Counted from the stretch's first letter, positions 52,201 through 60,616 are shown. The stretch: DNA of 64,000 bases from Bradyrhizobium sp. Ce-3 (GCF_022835695.1 NZ_BQUV01000001.1:616641-680640); one strand, 5' to 3'. Notes: a model not told the origin generated them from the sequence alone. Made by a program: numbers and translations.

Positions 52201-55200
52201 ACGGCGTTGGTGTTCAGCCCACGCGTATCGATGGTCGCGCCGCCCGCCACGTTGACGGCCTTGCCGACCAGGAACACCTGGCCCGCGCGGATGGTAGCGC
52301 CATCGAGCAGGTTGACGGCTTCGGTTGAGACCCCGCTGAAATAGATCTTGGCGCCGTCTCCGGGACCTTCCGAAAAGAAAGTACTCGTGCCGCCCAGCAT
52401 GAGCGTCGGTGCCTTGAAGGCATTGATGTCGTCGCTCGAAACCGTCGTGTGCCCGGCGATCGGCATAGCCCCTGGCGCTGCGATGTCGAGCACGGCAGCG
52501 CCCAACGGGGAGACCGACGGCTTGATGATCAGCGTGCCGTCCATGCCGCCTTTGGCGCCATCGAACAATGCGGTGCCAGCAAAGGACAGCGAGCTGCCGC
52601 CGTCGACCGGCGGCAGAAGACTGATTTGAAGCACCTTGCCGTCCTCCGGCAAACGGGGCCGGAAGCCGCCGAACGTGGCCGCCTGCGCGCGCTCGAAATC
52701 GGCATAGCTGGTCTCGTTGTATTGCGAATAAAGCCGCGCGGTCTGGCCGGCGGTCAGGATGACGCGCGTCGGCAGCGTATCCTTGATTCCGGTATTGGCG
52801 ATGCCGAGAAAGCCTGATGCAACGACGGAGCCATTGCCGGCAGTCGTGGGAGGCGCCACCGTCGTTCCGGTCGCGCCGAGCTCGACGCGATAGCCGCCTG
52901 GCACCAGCGCGTAGCTTGACGGCAGCAGCGTGTAGGTGCCCGGCGGCACTCCCGGCACGCCGGAGGGCAGCGTGATCTGCTGGCCGATCACGGGATCGCC
53001 GGCGCCATTGGTTGCGATCACCGGCGCATAGTCGACGGCAGAACCCGGTACGATCGCATAGACCTTGTTGCCGGCAGCGCTGTAGCTGTTGACCGGATTG
53101 GCATTGACGAGCGCCGTCTTCAGCACATCGACCGAGCCGCCACGGCCGGAGATGAAGCCCGCGCCGGTGAGTGTGCCGCCGCCTGTGAGATCGAGCACGG
53201 CTCCGGCCTCACCAATGACTGATGCGGCGTTGATCGAGATGCCGGCTGCGATCAAGACGTTGCTCGCGTGATCGTCATAGGACGCGGCCGCCAGATTGCG
53301 CAGCGTCCCGTCCGCGCCCTGATAGGCGATGCCGTCCGCGGTCCCGCCAAAAGGAATAACAAGGCCAGCCGCGCTCGCGGAGGTGATGCTGCCGCTGCGG
53401 AAGGTGACGCGCGCGTTGGACGGCGCGTTGTTGACAACGATACCAGTATAATTATTGAACCAGATGCGCCCCAGCGGCGCACGCACGACGCCGCCCTGAT
53501 CGATATTGGCTGCAATTAAAACCAGATCGCCGAACACGGAAGCAGGAACCGCCGGCGTTGCGTCGTCGTTGCGACGAATGATGAGATCCGCATCGGGATC
53601 ATAGGCGGCAAAAGTCCCGCTCGGACGCAGCCCAACCTTGATGACGGCGACCGCGCCGCTCAGCGGATAGATCTGGTCCGCAGTCAGCGCCAGATTCTCG
53701 ACATCGAGCCCGCCGGTGCCGAACCGGATGTCGCCGCTGCTCTGCAGCGCGACCTGATGAAAGCCACGAGCGTCGAATGGAAGGCTGATCGGACGACCGG
53801 ATCCAAGATCCACGGCGCCGCTGCCCTGATCGCCGGTGGCTCCGAACTGGACCGGCCCGTACACATCGATCAGGTCGCCTGCGACCGTGAAACTGCCGCC
53901 CGCCGCCGGATTCCGGACGCGAAGATTGTTGATCCCGGGCGAATAGCCGACCGCGGTCTGTGCATCTTCGCTGTTGTAGACGCCATCAAGCCGGACATAG
54001 GGCGCCGACAGACGGATCGTGCTGTTTGGCGTCTCCGGCGCCGATGCGATGACGCCGCTCGACAGCCGAAGGCTACGCGACAGGCTGAGATCCACATTGC
54101 CGTCAAACACGAGAAGATCGCGCGTGTAGAGCGCGAGCGAGCCGAAGCCACCCTTCTCGACCTGGTTGACACCAATCACCGTCCGCCCGAATTGCAGCGC
54201 CGGATCGGCCTGGCCGGGCGACAGACTGGCGCTCAGGCCACTGCCCGTAGCGTCCTGCACGAGCGTGATATCGCGCGACCTCTGGAATTCCGGAGGTAGT
54301 TCGCTGCTGGCATAGGGCGAGCTGGAGTCGGGCTGGCCGACGATGTAGCCGCGCCATGACATGGTCAGGTTCAGCGCGCCGCCGGACGCGCCGCTGCCGC
54401 CTGATGCCGCGCGCAAGGTGCCGTCGAGCGCCATGCCGAAGCTGGAATAGAGCGAGATCGTCCCGCCATCGCTCGCTGCAAGCGTCGGGACATAGCTGTT
54501 GCCGCTTTGGACATCGACCACCGCCGAGGTGCCCGACGCGTCGATCAGCGCACCCGGGCGAACGATCACGAAGGCATCGCTGACGACGGGATATTTGGGG
54601 TCCAGCGCGCCGGTGCCGCCGATCCGGATCGTACCGCCGTCCGGCACGGCAGAATAGGAGACCCCGCGATCGTCACGCCCGACGGCGTCGCGTGCCGAGA
54701 CATCCAGCACCGCGTCATCGCCGATCCAGAACGAACGCGTCAGGCCGAACTCGCCGTAGCCCAGATTGTAGCGGGTGTCGCCGGGCGCATCCTGCAGGCT
54801 CGTGATCAGGATATTGCCGGCCGGTGCCGTGATCGCACCGTCGATCACCGTCTGGCGGTTGGCGAAGATCGAGACCGAACGCCCGGGATCGACGTTGATC
54901 GACGCGCCCTTGGCCAGCGTGAAATCATGCAGACTCCAGAACGTCACATCGGCGCCAGCGCGCTGCGTGGTGCTATGGGTGAACGAATTGACGGCAAAGC
55001 GCGGTGGCGTCCACAGCTCGGCGGCATCGGCAACGAGGCTCCCGCTGGGCGCGGAGAAGCTGCCTTGCGTGAAGCGATAGACCGGCACCGCGGCGTCCAC
55101 GCGCGTGCCCTCGCCGATCGCGATGCCGGTGTTGCTGCTGATGTTGTAGGCGGTGAAGCCGGACTGGAAGAGCGCCGGATCGAGCACCAGCGCATCGGCC

Positions 55201-58172
55201 GCGGCCCTGCCGATCGCGATCTCTTGGCCCGCGTTGAGCGTCAGTGTTCCGCCGCCGGTGAAGCCATAGGCGCGGATCGTGCCGTCGAGGATGAGCGGGT
55301 TGGTGAAGAACTGCGTCCAGGCCAGATGCGAATAGTCATTGGCCACGAGGCTGACATTGCCGCCCTTGCCGCCTTTCGTCTTGCCGGTCACCAGGATGGC
55401 GCCACCCGAGGACGCATCGATCAGCGACCCGCTCGCGAGCGTGACGCCGCCGGTCGTCGAAACGGTGAAGTTGCCGCCATCGACATGCGCCTGACCGGAT
55501 ACGTCGGCTCCGGTCAGCGCGTTGCTCCACAATCCGCCGAGATCGACGGTGACGTTCTCGCCGACCGTCACCTGCGACTTTCCGTCGGCGTCGCGCAGCG
55601 CCCACCATTGCTCGTTCTGGCCCTGGCCGAGCACGGCATGCATGAGGTTGGTCAGCATCACGCTGCCACCATGCGCCGTGACATTGGCGCCGAGTTCGAC
55701 ATGCGGCGCCGCAAGGGCCACCTGCGCACCAGGAGCAAGCTCGAGCGGCGCCTCGACCAGGATGTCCTTGCTGCTCGCAACGTTGAGACCGCCAAGCCTC
55801 GCGGCATTGAGCGCGTCGGAATTGAACAATGCAGTCCCAACGCGATCGTCGGGCAGGATCGACGCGACGTTCAGCCCAGCGGTGATCTCCGGGGTTCGGC
55901 CGAACACGACCCGCGCCGCGGATGCATCGGTGAGACCAAGCCCCGAATAGCCGCCGAGCGCCAGCTTGCCCTGCAGCGGCGCGACATTCTGCGACAGCTT
56001 GTAGCCGTCGGCGATGCCGTCCGGCCGCGCCGTCGTCTGGCGCGAGCCGGTGACGACATCGGCGACGATGTCAGCCTCGAAGACCGACGTCGGCGTCGAC
56101 AGGATGAGCGAGCCGGCGTCGCGGCCGATGGTGTAGCCGTCCTCCCAGCGGGTCGTCACCCGGCCCTTGCCGAACGGGCTGGTCCAGACTTCGGTCAGGT
56201 TCGGCGCAACCTTGCCGCCGAGCTTGTGCTCGCGAATGAAACCGACGCCAAGGCCGTAGAACTGCATGTCGGCGCGCGCCTGCCCGACACTGTAGAGACG
56301 GCCGTCGGCCCCGAGCAGATTGGAGGTCCGGATATAGCCGCCCTGATAGCTGACTGAGCCGCCGGAGACGTCGAACACCGCGCCGGCTTGCGCGACGACT
56401 TCCTGCGCCGACAGCGTGACGGTGCCGCCGACCGCGGCCCATTCGCCGATCCGGTGGGCGGTGTTGGCGAGATAGCCGGAGACCTCGAGCAGCCCGCCGG
56501 GCGTGTAATAGCGGTCGGTGGCATAGCCTCCGGTCCCCGCCGGCACCAACACCAGGTCGCGCGCGTCGATCCAGACATCCGCGTTCTTCAGATTGTCCTG
56601 ATCACGATTGGCCGGCGAGTCGCGCAGCTCATTGCCCTGCACGTTGATCAGCAGATTGTTGGCCGACATCGGCAGCAGCACGCCGCGCACACCCGAGACG
56701 TCGATGATCGATCCGCTCTCGGCAAAGACGCGGCGGCCGGCGCTGACCGAGACTTGCCCGCCCTGCGCCTGCGTGACCGAGCCGTCCTTGAAGACGACGT
56801 TGCCGCCGCTGACGACCTCGATGCGCCCCTGATCGAGCCGATCGGAGAGCCGCGAAAGGTTGTCGAACTGGGCGTTGGCGACCGGCACGTGGGCAAAGGC
56901 GCTGGAATCGGCGACCAACTGGCTGCGTTGGCTGTCGAGCGCGGTCTCGCTGCTGTCGAGCTCGGGCAGGATCGTCGTCAGACTGCCGCCGGACAGTGTG
57001 ATGCTGCCCGCCGTATCCGACGCGGCATTGAGGAGATGGATCGTGCCTCGGGTATTGACCGAGGTCGTGGCGACCAGCACGCCGTCCTGGCTGATGCTGC
57101 GGCCCGCAAGCGTGATGTCGCCTTGCTGGGCGAAGATCAGGCCGGAATTGCCGACCGCCGCGATCGCATCGCGAACGATCGGCGAGATTTCGTTGCCGCG
57201 CGTGGTCGAGGCCTGGTTGGCGTCGGTGCTGTAACCCGGCCGCAGCAGAAAGTCGTTGCCGGCGGCGAGTTGCACCTGGCCGCGCGGCGCGGTGATCGAG
57301 CCGGCATTGCTGACCTCGGTTCCCATCAGCAGGACGAAGCCGCCGCCCTGCGTCACCGAGGACGGCGCGTTGGTCGCAATCAGCGCACCGGGCTCGACCT
57401 TCACGGCCCCGCGCGCATCGGTGAAGCTCGGCACGTACTGGCCACCCGCCTGCTGCGAGTAGATGCCGTTACGGAGGAACTGGGTATCGGTGATGGCGGC
57501 GGTCGAGGCGATCAGCGAGCCGACATTCACCTGGCTGGCGCCACCGAAGATGATGCCGCTCTGGTTGATCACATAGACCGAGCCGTCGGCTTTGATGTTG
57601 CCGAGGATCTGGCTCGGCGCCGTGCTGCCGACCACGCGGTTGAGCGCCACCCAGTTGGCGTTGCTCTGCTGGTCGAAGGTCAGCGTGGTGCGCGCGCCGA
57701 CGTTGAAGGAATTCCAGTTGAGGATCGCCTGCGCCCGGGTCTGCGCGATGCCGACCTGGGTCTGGCCGGCGGCATCGACCGCCTGCGTCGGCGCATTCGC
57801 ACCCTGCCATCCCGGCGCCACCTGCAAGCCGCCGGGCGCAAGACCGTTCGGGACGACGACCTGCGGCAGCGTCACCGAACGCTGTGAGGCCTGCGCGGAG
57901 CTACGCGCAGCGCTCTGCAAGGCCTGCATCGCCTGGATGGCGCGGGTCGCCCGCGCCATTGCATCCTGGCCCTGCCTGGCGGCTGCCGCCGCGTCCTGCG
58001 CGGCCGATTGCGACGCTGCCATCGCTGCGGCCGAGGGTGACGCCGTCCAGGCCGATCCAAACGGGCGCGCGACCACCGGCGCACTGGCAACCAGCGCCGC
58101 GACGCTGACACTGCCAAACAACGCAGCGCGAATGGTTGCGCGTGATAGGGACCTGGAGAAGCGGGGAACCAT
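46206..58172 (-). CDS. Giant filamentous-haemagglutinin-like exoprotein (TpsA type)
   Basis: A 3,988-residue exoprotein. Residues 1-35 are a Sec signal peptide (ATIRAALFGSVSVAALVASA, ending VVA). Residues 36-100 are an Ala/Gln-rich, helix-prone segment. Residues of about 105-270 form the haemagglutinin-type two-partner-secretion domain, with ILNWNSFNVGARTTLTFDQQ and VYVINQSGIIFGGASQVNVG. A very long region of short Gly-, Ala-, Ser- and Thr-rich beta-helix-like repeats follows. A DUF3739-like block lies near residues 3600-3700 (KTYGDELYDWLTERFGYRGA). The tail is Gly/Asp-rich, then basic, ending LTPEERRQVVN. The ATG at 58172 has AGAAGG upstream; a start at 58274 would precede the signal peptide with 34 extra residues. 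It follows genes for FecR, an ECF sigma factor and an STN protein. No TpsB gene is in the window. The likely role is a surface adhesin. Confidence 0.9.
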   Translation of the reverse strand: MVPRFSRSLSRATIRAALFGSVSVAALVASAPVVARPFGSAWTASPSAAAMAASQSAAQDAAAAARQGQDAMARATRAIQAMQALQSAARSSAQASQRSVTLPQVVVPNGLAPGGLQVAPGWQGANAPTQAVDAAGQTQVGIAQTRAQAILNWNSFNVGARTTLTFDQQSNANWVALNRVVGSTAPSQILGNIKADGSVYVINQSGIIFGGASQVNVGSLIASTAAITDTQFLRNGIYSQQAGGQYVPSFTDARGAVKVEPGALIATNAPSSVTQGGGFVLLMGTEVSNAGSITAPRGQVQLAAGNDFLLRPGYSTDANQASTTRGNEISPIVRDAIAAVGNSGLIFAQQGDITLAGRSISQDGVLVATTSVNTRGTIHLLNAASDTAGSITLSGGSLTTILPELDSSETALDSQRSQLVADSSAFAHVPVANAQFDNLSRLSDRLDQGRIEVVSGGNVVFKDGSVTQAQGGQVSVSAGRRVFAESGSIIDVSGVRGVLLPMSANNLLINVQGNELRDSPANRDQDNLKNADVWIDARDLVLVPAGTGGYATDRYYTPGGLLEVSGYLANTAHRIGEWAAVGGTVTLSAQEVVAQAGAVFDVSGGSVSYQGGYIRTSNLLGADGRLYSVGQARADMQFYGLGVGFIREHKLGGKVAPNLTEVWTSPFGKGRVTTRWEDGYTIGRDAGSLILSTPTSVFEADIVADVVTGSRQTTARPDGIADGYKLSQNVAPLQGKLALGGYSGLGLTDASAARVVFGRTPEITAGLNVASILPDDRVGTALFNSDALNAARLGGLNVASSKDILVEAPLELAPGAQVALAAPHVELGANVTAHGGSVMLTNLMHAVLGQGQNEQWWALRDADGKSQVTVGENVTVDLGGLWSNALTGADVSGQAHVDGGNFTVSTTGGVTLASGSLIDASSGGAILVTGKTKGGKGGNVSLVANDYSHLAWTQFFTNPLILDGTIRAYGFTGGGTLTLNAGQEIAIGRAAADALVLDPALFQSGFTAYNISSNTGIAIGEGTRVDAAVPVYRFTQGSFSAPSGSLVADAAELWTPPRFAVNSFTHSTTQRAGADVTFWSLHDFTLAKGASINVDPGRSVSIFANRQTVIDGAITAPAGNILITSLQDAPGDTRYNLGYGEFGLTRSFWIGDDAVLDVSARDAVGRDDRGVSYSAVPDGGTIRIGGTGALDPKYPVVSDAFVIVRPGALIDASGTSAVVDVQSGNSYVPTLAASDGGTISLYSSFGMALDGTLRAASGGSGASGGALNLTMSWRGYIVGQPDSSSPYASSELPPEFQRSRDITLVQDATGSGLSASLSPGQADPALQFGRTVIGVNQVEKGGFGSLALYTRDLLVFDGNVDLSLSRSLRLSSGVIASAPETPNSTIRLSAPYVRLDGVYNSEDAQTAVGYSPGINNLRVRNPAAGGSFTVAGDLIDVYGPVQFGATGDQGSGAVDLGSGRPISLPFDARGFHQVALQSSGDIRFGTGGLDVENLALTADQIYPLSGAVAVIKVGLRPSGTFAAYDPDADLIIRRNDDATPAVPASVFGDLVLIAANIDQGGVVRAPLGRIWFNNYTGIVVNNAPSNARVTFRSGSITSASAAGLVIPFGGTADGIAYQGADGTLRNLAAASYDDHASNVLIAAGISINAASVIGEAGAVLDLTGGGTLTGAGFISGRGGSVDVLKTALVNANPVNSYSAAGNKVYAIVPGSAVDYAPVIATNGAGDPVIGQQITLPSGVPGVPPGTYTLLPSSYALVPGGYRVELGATGTTVAPPTTAGNGSVVASGFLGIANTGIKDTLPTRVILTAGQTARLYSQYNETSYADFERAQAATFGGFRPRLPEDGKVLQISLLPPVDGGSSLSFAGTALFDGAKGGMDGTLIIKPSVSPLGAAVLDIAAPGAMPIAGHTTVSSDDINAFKAPTLMLGGTSTFFSEGPGDGAKIYFSGVSTEAVNLLDGATIRAGQVFLVGKAVNVAGGATIDTRGLNTNAVDSTLGYVYSNIAPYSTATPDGSPAVLAVANGWFQFLNAVGPGKIDIASGGSLLTDGSIVLAGPGGLTMGDVNFAARYLNVTQEQVNVGTEAALAAARAAGQLPSGWNLTQTVLDKLLRPSTSAGSPALEQLVITASGSFNLIGNVDLDATRQGSSSTDPLKFVLNTPAVYGLGSSSETASITADTLILNGIRSGSGSTSSPYGSQAPAAVLPGGPGTGSGHLAITANEILFGYDAAQSRPTDGATLNRVILGFSDVTLTAAKRVTANSDGTLKVGLSQDGSGALQGGALIIVTPLITASDGARLDVSAGAALRLVTPAGSAPADTRGVTDLGGTLSFTGDSVLVDTAFVLPSGKLTLNATHDVVLGANAMIDLSGRGIAFFDVTKFSWGGDLILSSSNGNIVQSTGSVIDVSAANNAAGSISAKAIDAAHGQVAFDGTLKGSSTGDYDSGQFTVAAQNFGDFAALNARLNDAGFFSARSFDLRQGSLVVGDGIKARTVTISVDQGSLTVDGRIDASGAKPGTVRLSARDDLTLTANAVLDVHGNVLQTDSYGAPIEANNTAHVELTTTHGTMTLAAGATIDMTSPDGVARGKLELNAPRRGGTGGDGAGANDIAIDARGSLDIRGASSIALNGFRTYDLPGGSIIDQAYLDGLHGDSTAFINAALQNSDLQHRLAGLAAYGSAFHLRPGVAITSSGDLSTKGDLDFSGYRYGPNANPAVLGSGEPGALVVRAANDLKINGSINDGFAPPPASPDAVTVLVSGTLSDAYTVKTGGVVLGAGSTISSNGTINMELNLVGGSVERSPDAANPLPVAIKLAEDFTVRGPPTPARKVNGGRIITPDQIYNPGDTIPVGTVFPAGTVFEKGLYFTGRVFINALISLVLEPVTLPAGTSLTLFGGYTFTADTPLPKGTVLPAGMTNVNLLGPGDRQIWATSPMLDPGTQSWSMRLVGGADLASADSRALQTVDTLAGSGNVVLNDPYSVTINKPSTPGVSVVRTGTGNLEILAGGNYDQQSPFGVYTAGTAIRATGTAENDPYNVDRGTLADGTVLGSANAGYEATLGAQRMYYPEHGGDFLLVAQGDISGTLTKGATQIGSWLWRQGGSEIGQRTAWGINFGSYTLDQVRDPSMLSLGLSAFSGLGALGGGNVTLQAGGTIGDAGRGLVIAVGGSGRVMADGSLVQTGGGTMSVTAGAVGTGGNQFVNLRGAMDVATGDFGSLVATNDRNASGVDPRPINPLTSYSMIQLAGGDFAPGDSVINIRARGDLAVGTILDPGRVGLTNLTAADNGSASGGGASWFTLWTGTTAVNEFAAGGSLVPGAASAYFRFLPSTMRAVAANGSIYNPGDGTLLPSEDGVLEVLAQGSIFGDTILMGPSMAPPSTLATPFRPGWAILNGPIGLTVAASNYWGGTAVSDSPSGQPVYGYDTGGYPFAFDANTVKDRTVSYDGNLSRIYAVNGDITGITYGQITTVRQTIGGVAVSNAYYQAGGPLRMLAGGDIVNTKGFILHNDPNDVSTIAAGGSVIYAGWPGVDFNANRGWAIAGPGTFEITAAKNIYQGSTATVESIGALVAGDSRPGASVVMQAGVGAGEVGVGQVDWTGFARLYLDPDNLAAAGPLADQHGKVAKTYGDELYDWLTERFGYRGAKADALGYFLALPGEQQRIFLRQVYYAELTAGGREYNEVGGPRAGSYLRGREAIAALFPNKSAYRGDITIFTAASGTPGAANYAITSGFVHTDFGGDIQFLTPGGGVTIGTEGLLPGADAGLITQGAGNIQIYSQNSVLMGLSRIMTTFGGNIVIWSAEGDINAGRGAKTTVIYTPPKRAYDNYGDITISPVTPSSGAGIATLQPIPEVARGTVDLIAPLGTVDAGEAGIRASSFVNIAALHIVNAANIQAQGGVIGVPQIQAPNMGALSEASNTAGAAAKQAAVPPPNTNEQPSVIIVEVLGYGGGDGGDEPKRRGNDKQSQYDPNSAFQLIGDGQLTAEQMKKLTPEERRQVVN

Positions 58173-58315
58173 GGAATCGCCTTCTTGCGCGGGCAGCGTA
58201 GAGCCGGATATTCGTCCCGGCGCCGGCACCGAGACCCTCGCGGCTGTGACGATCCCCATTGGGTCGACCCGCACGCCGGACTCGAACTTTTTTCGAAAGC
58301 CCGCTCGCCGCCTCC

Positions 58316-59326
58316 TCAGCTCAGCAGCACGATGCCGCCGGGAAGTGTTTTCGCCTTCACGCCGAAGGCTTGCTCGAGCTGCTGGAGCACCTCGTCGATC
58401 CGGTCGATGTGGAAGCGGCCATTGATCAGATGGGCGTTCAGCGCGGCATTGACGACGAAGATCCGGCCCGATCGGTACCTGTTCACCTCTTCCACCACCT
58501 TGGGCAGGGGCGTGTAACGGAAGATGAGCAAGCCTTCCTGCCAGGCCGCTTCGACGGCCGGATCGATCGCGACGATATCGCTCATGCGTCTCGCGTCATA
58601 GGCGATCTGCTGCCGCTCACGAACGGTACGGGCATTTCCCTGATGCTCGACGCGGACCTCGCCGCCGAGACAGGTGACGCGCACCTCGGCTCCGAGGTAG
58701 CGCACGTCAAACGAGGCTTGCGTTGCAACCGTTTGACCACTGGACGCGATCACCGTCACGGGTCTCGAGACCTGCGCGGTCGTCGCGATCGATGCCTGTC
58801 CCGAGATCAACTCGATCCGGCTGTTGTCGCCATGGTCCGGCCGCAGGGCGATACTGGTTCGTGTGTCCAGGTTGATCGAGACGCTGTCGCCCAAGGCAAC
58901 CTTGCGCTGCTCCCCCGTCCCGGTCCGATAGTCCGCCGCAAGCTCGGACCATGACGGCCAAAGCTCGAGCGGAGGACGCAGCGCCACCGCCCCGGCAGCC
59001 ACGGCGGCGGTCGCAAGCCCGCCGCGAAGAACCAGCCTGCGGGTCATCACGCGCTTTGCTTCACCATCAAGCAAAACGCCAAGCGATGCCGGGTCGTAGC
59101 GGAGGTTTTGACCGGCGTTGCCAACCGTGTCCCAAAGCTTGCAGGCCTTCGCAAAGGCGATCGCATGGGCTGCGCTCTGCTGGCGCCACGCCTGGAATGC
59201 ATCGGCATCCGCGACCGTCGCGTCTCCGGACGTCAAGCGCCTCACCCAGGCATGTGCCTCCCGCTCCATCGCGCCGAGTTCCATCGTCGATTTGCCGCCT
59301 CCGCCTGTCCATTTGACGTTCGCCAT
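58316..59326 (-). CDS. FecR-family anti-sigma factor / sigma regulator
   Basis: A 336-residue FecR-type inner-membrane protein. Residues of about 18-60 are the cytoplasmic sigma-binding domain (EREAHAWVRRLTSGDATVAD, AFQAWRQQS, HAIAFAKACKLW). One membrane helix lies near 95-115 (LVLRGGLATAAVAAGAVAL). Residues 130-235 are the periplasmic FecR domain (YRTGTGEQRKVALGDSVSIN then LDTRTSIAL). The C-terminal 70 residues are STN-like (FRYTPLPKVVEEVNRYRSGR and later LEQAFGVKAK). It would hold or activate the sigma factor encoded just upstream (17-bp gap), depending on a periplasmic signal. The giant exoprotein gene follows after 143 bp and is the natural target. Confidence 0.9.
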   Translation of the reverse strand: MANVKWTGGGGKSTMELGAMEREAHAWVRRLTSGDATVADADAFQAWRQQSAAHAIAFAKACKLWDTVGNAGQNLRYDPASLGVLLDGEAKRVMTRRLVLRGGLATAAVAAGAVALRPPLELWPSWSELAADYRTGTGEQRKVALGDSVSINLDTRTSIALRPDHGDNSRIELISGQASIATTAQVSRPVTVIASSGQTVATQASFDVRYLGAEVRVTCLGGEVRVEHQGNARTVRERQQIAYDARRMSDIVAIDPAVEAAWQEGLLIFRYTPLPKVVEEVNRYRSGRIFVVNAALNAHLINGRFHIDRIDEVLQQLEQAFGVKAKTLPGGIVLLS

Positions 59327-59343
59327 AGCCAAGAACCGCACAA

Positions 59344-59847
59344 CTATTTTCCCAGCTTCAGCGCGCAATGCTCCTGGGCGAGGCGGAGCTCCTTCTCGAC
59401 CAGACGCAACGAGACCCCGAGCCGGTTGGCGATTTCCCGCTGCGGCATGCCCTGAAGGCGCGCCGCCAACAGGATGACCCGTCTGCGCGGCGTCAGTTCG
59501 GCGATCGCCTTCTCCAGGGCCTCGAGCTCGAAGCGGGCCTCCGCGATCTGACCAGGCCCTGGCGCGTCGTCCACGATATGAAGCAGATCCTGAATCTCAT
59601 TGTTCGCCAGGCGGCGCTTCTCGGCCCGCTGCCGGTCGATTGCGACATTGAAGGCCATGCGGAACAGATATGCGGCCGGGCTCTGTACCGCCTCCGCCAC
59701 CTCGGCCCGCCCGAGACGCACATAGGTATCCTGCAACGCATCGCTGGCGAGCTCTGCCGATCCCAGACGACGGCTGAGCCGCACTTTGAGATCGTCGTAG
59801 CGGGCAGCCAGGAAGCTGCGCAGCATGGTCCGGGTTGCGTCGCTCAT
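59344..59847 (-). CDS. FecI-like ECF RNA polymerase sigma factor
   Basis: A 167-residue extracytoplasmic-function sigma factor. Region 2 spans about residues 8-75 (RYDDLKVRLSRRLGSAELAS then DALQDTYVRLG and YLFRMAFNVAIDRQRAEKRR). Region 4 spans about 112-162 (LTPRRRVILLAARLQGMPQR then EIANRLGVSLRLVEKELRLA). The size and sequence fit the FecI group, which works with FecR. The start at 59847 lies 10 bp after the STN gene stop. A longer frame to 59937 overlaps that gene and is unlikely. It probably directs transcription of its own operon and of the exoprotein gene. Confidence 0.92.
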   Translation of the reverse strand: MSDATRTMLRSFLAARYDDLKVRLSRRLGSAELASDALQDTYVRLGRAEVAEAVQSPAAYLFRMAFNVAIDRQRAEKRRLANNEIQDLLHIVDDAPGPGQIAEARFELEALEKAIAELTPRRRVILLAARLQGMPQREIANRLGVSLRLVEKELRLAQEHCALKLGK

Positions 59848-59857
59848 CGCAGCACGC

Positions 59858-60616
59858 TCAGTTCGCTCCGCCGCTGGACCGGATTGCGTCGATGCCGGCG
59901 CAGTCCTGGGTCTGGTCCGAAGGCCGCGGCGCGACAACCATCGTCAGGGGTTGCGAGATGCCCGGCGGAGGCACCTCTTTCATTCGCAATCCGTGTAGTG
60001 TGGTCTCGATCGCGCTGTCGATGCGGGCATCGCCGGTCTTGCTCAAAAGCCTGGTCTGCTGGATCGATCCGGTTGGAGCGATCCAGAACTGCACGGCGAT
60101 GCGATAACGGCCCGGCCGCAGCGCGGTCTCCCTGCAGAAGGCGTCGCGAACGCGCTCCTGCACCACGGCGTAGTAACGGGCGCGAATGACCGGATCGCCC
60201 TTTCGCGCATCGACCTCGGCCGTCGCCGGCTGCCCGGCGGCCGGAGATACGGGAACAATTACCACTGCACTCTCCGATGTCAGACGGCCGACAAGGCCGG
60301 TGCCGTCAAGCAGGACCTGCAAGGCTTCAGACGGCGCGAACACGCCCCTCACCTCGCCCGAGGTCCGCCCGGTCGCAAGCCGCGCATCGTAAAGCACCTC
60401 GCGCTTCGACGTGGCGCCGTAGCTTTCCAGCGCGGATGTCAGCGGCTGCGACGGAATATCGAAACTGATGCGCGGTGCAGAAGCGATCGGGCTCTCTTGT
60501 CCCGACGCGAATTCGGTGCCGGCGCCCAGCACGCAAAGACAGATCAGAACGCAGAATCGACGAGGAACGTCAGAGGGGCGCCCTGCCAGGCCCCTCGAAA
60601 AATATCCAATACTCAT
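59858..60616 (-). CDS. Envelope protein with STN domain and TonB-C-like domain
   Basis: A 252-residue exported protein. A hydrophobic signal (FCVLICLCVLGAGTEFASG) lies near residues 21-40. Residues of about 48-115 are an STN (secretin/TonB short N-terminal) domain, with FDIPSQPLTSALESYGATSK, VLYDARLATGRTSGEVRGVF and LLDGTGLVGRLTSESAVVIV. Residues 150-235 resemble a TonB C-terminal domain (RYRIAVQFWIAPTGSIQQTR then LLSKTGDARIDSAIETTLHG). STN domains of TonB-dependent transducers normally contact FecR. Here the domain is on a separate small protein with no barrel, encoded 10 bp before the sigma gene. It may carry the signal to FecR. It has no recognised name. Confidence 0.85.
   Translation of the reverse strand: MSIGYFSRGLAGRPSDVPRRFCVLICLCVLGAGTEFASGQESPIASAPRISFDIPSQPLTSALESYGATSKREVLYDARLATGRTSGEVRGVFAPSEALQVLLDGTGLVGRLTSESAVVIVPVSPAAGQPATAEVDARKGDPVIRARYYAVVQERVRDAFCRETALRPGRYRIAVQFWIAPTGSIQQTRLLSKTGDARIDSAIETTLHGLRMKEVPPPGISQPLTMVVAPRPSDQTQDCAGIDAIRSSGGAN

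Noticed and set aside
46266-57887. Several long plus-strand open frames (up to about 600 codons) inside the exoprotein gene
   Set aside because: They are antisense shadows of the 3,988-residue frame, lack ribosome binding sites and have Arg/Ala-rich low-complexity products.
58173-58315. ECF-type promoter directly upstream of the exoprotein gene
   Set aside because: I could not find a convincing -35/-10 pair for a FecI-like sigma factor in the 143-bp gap, so none is annotated.
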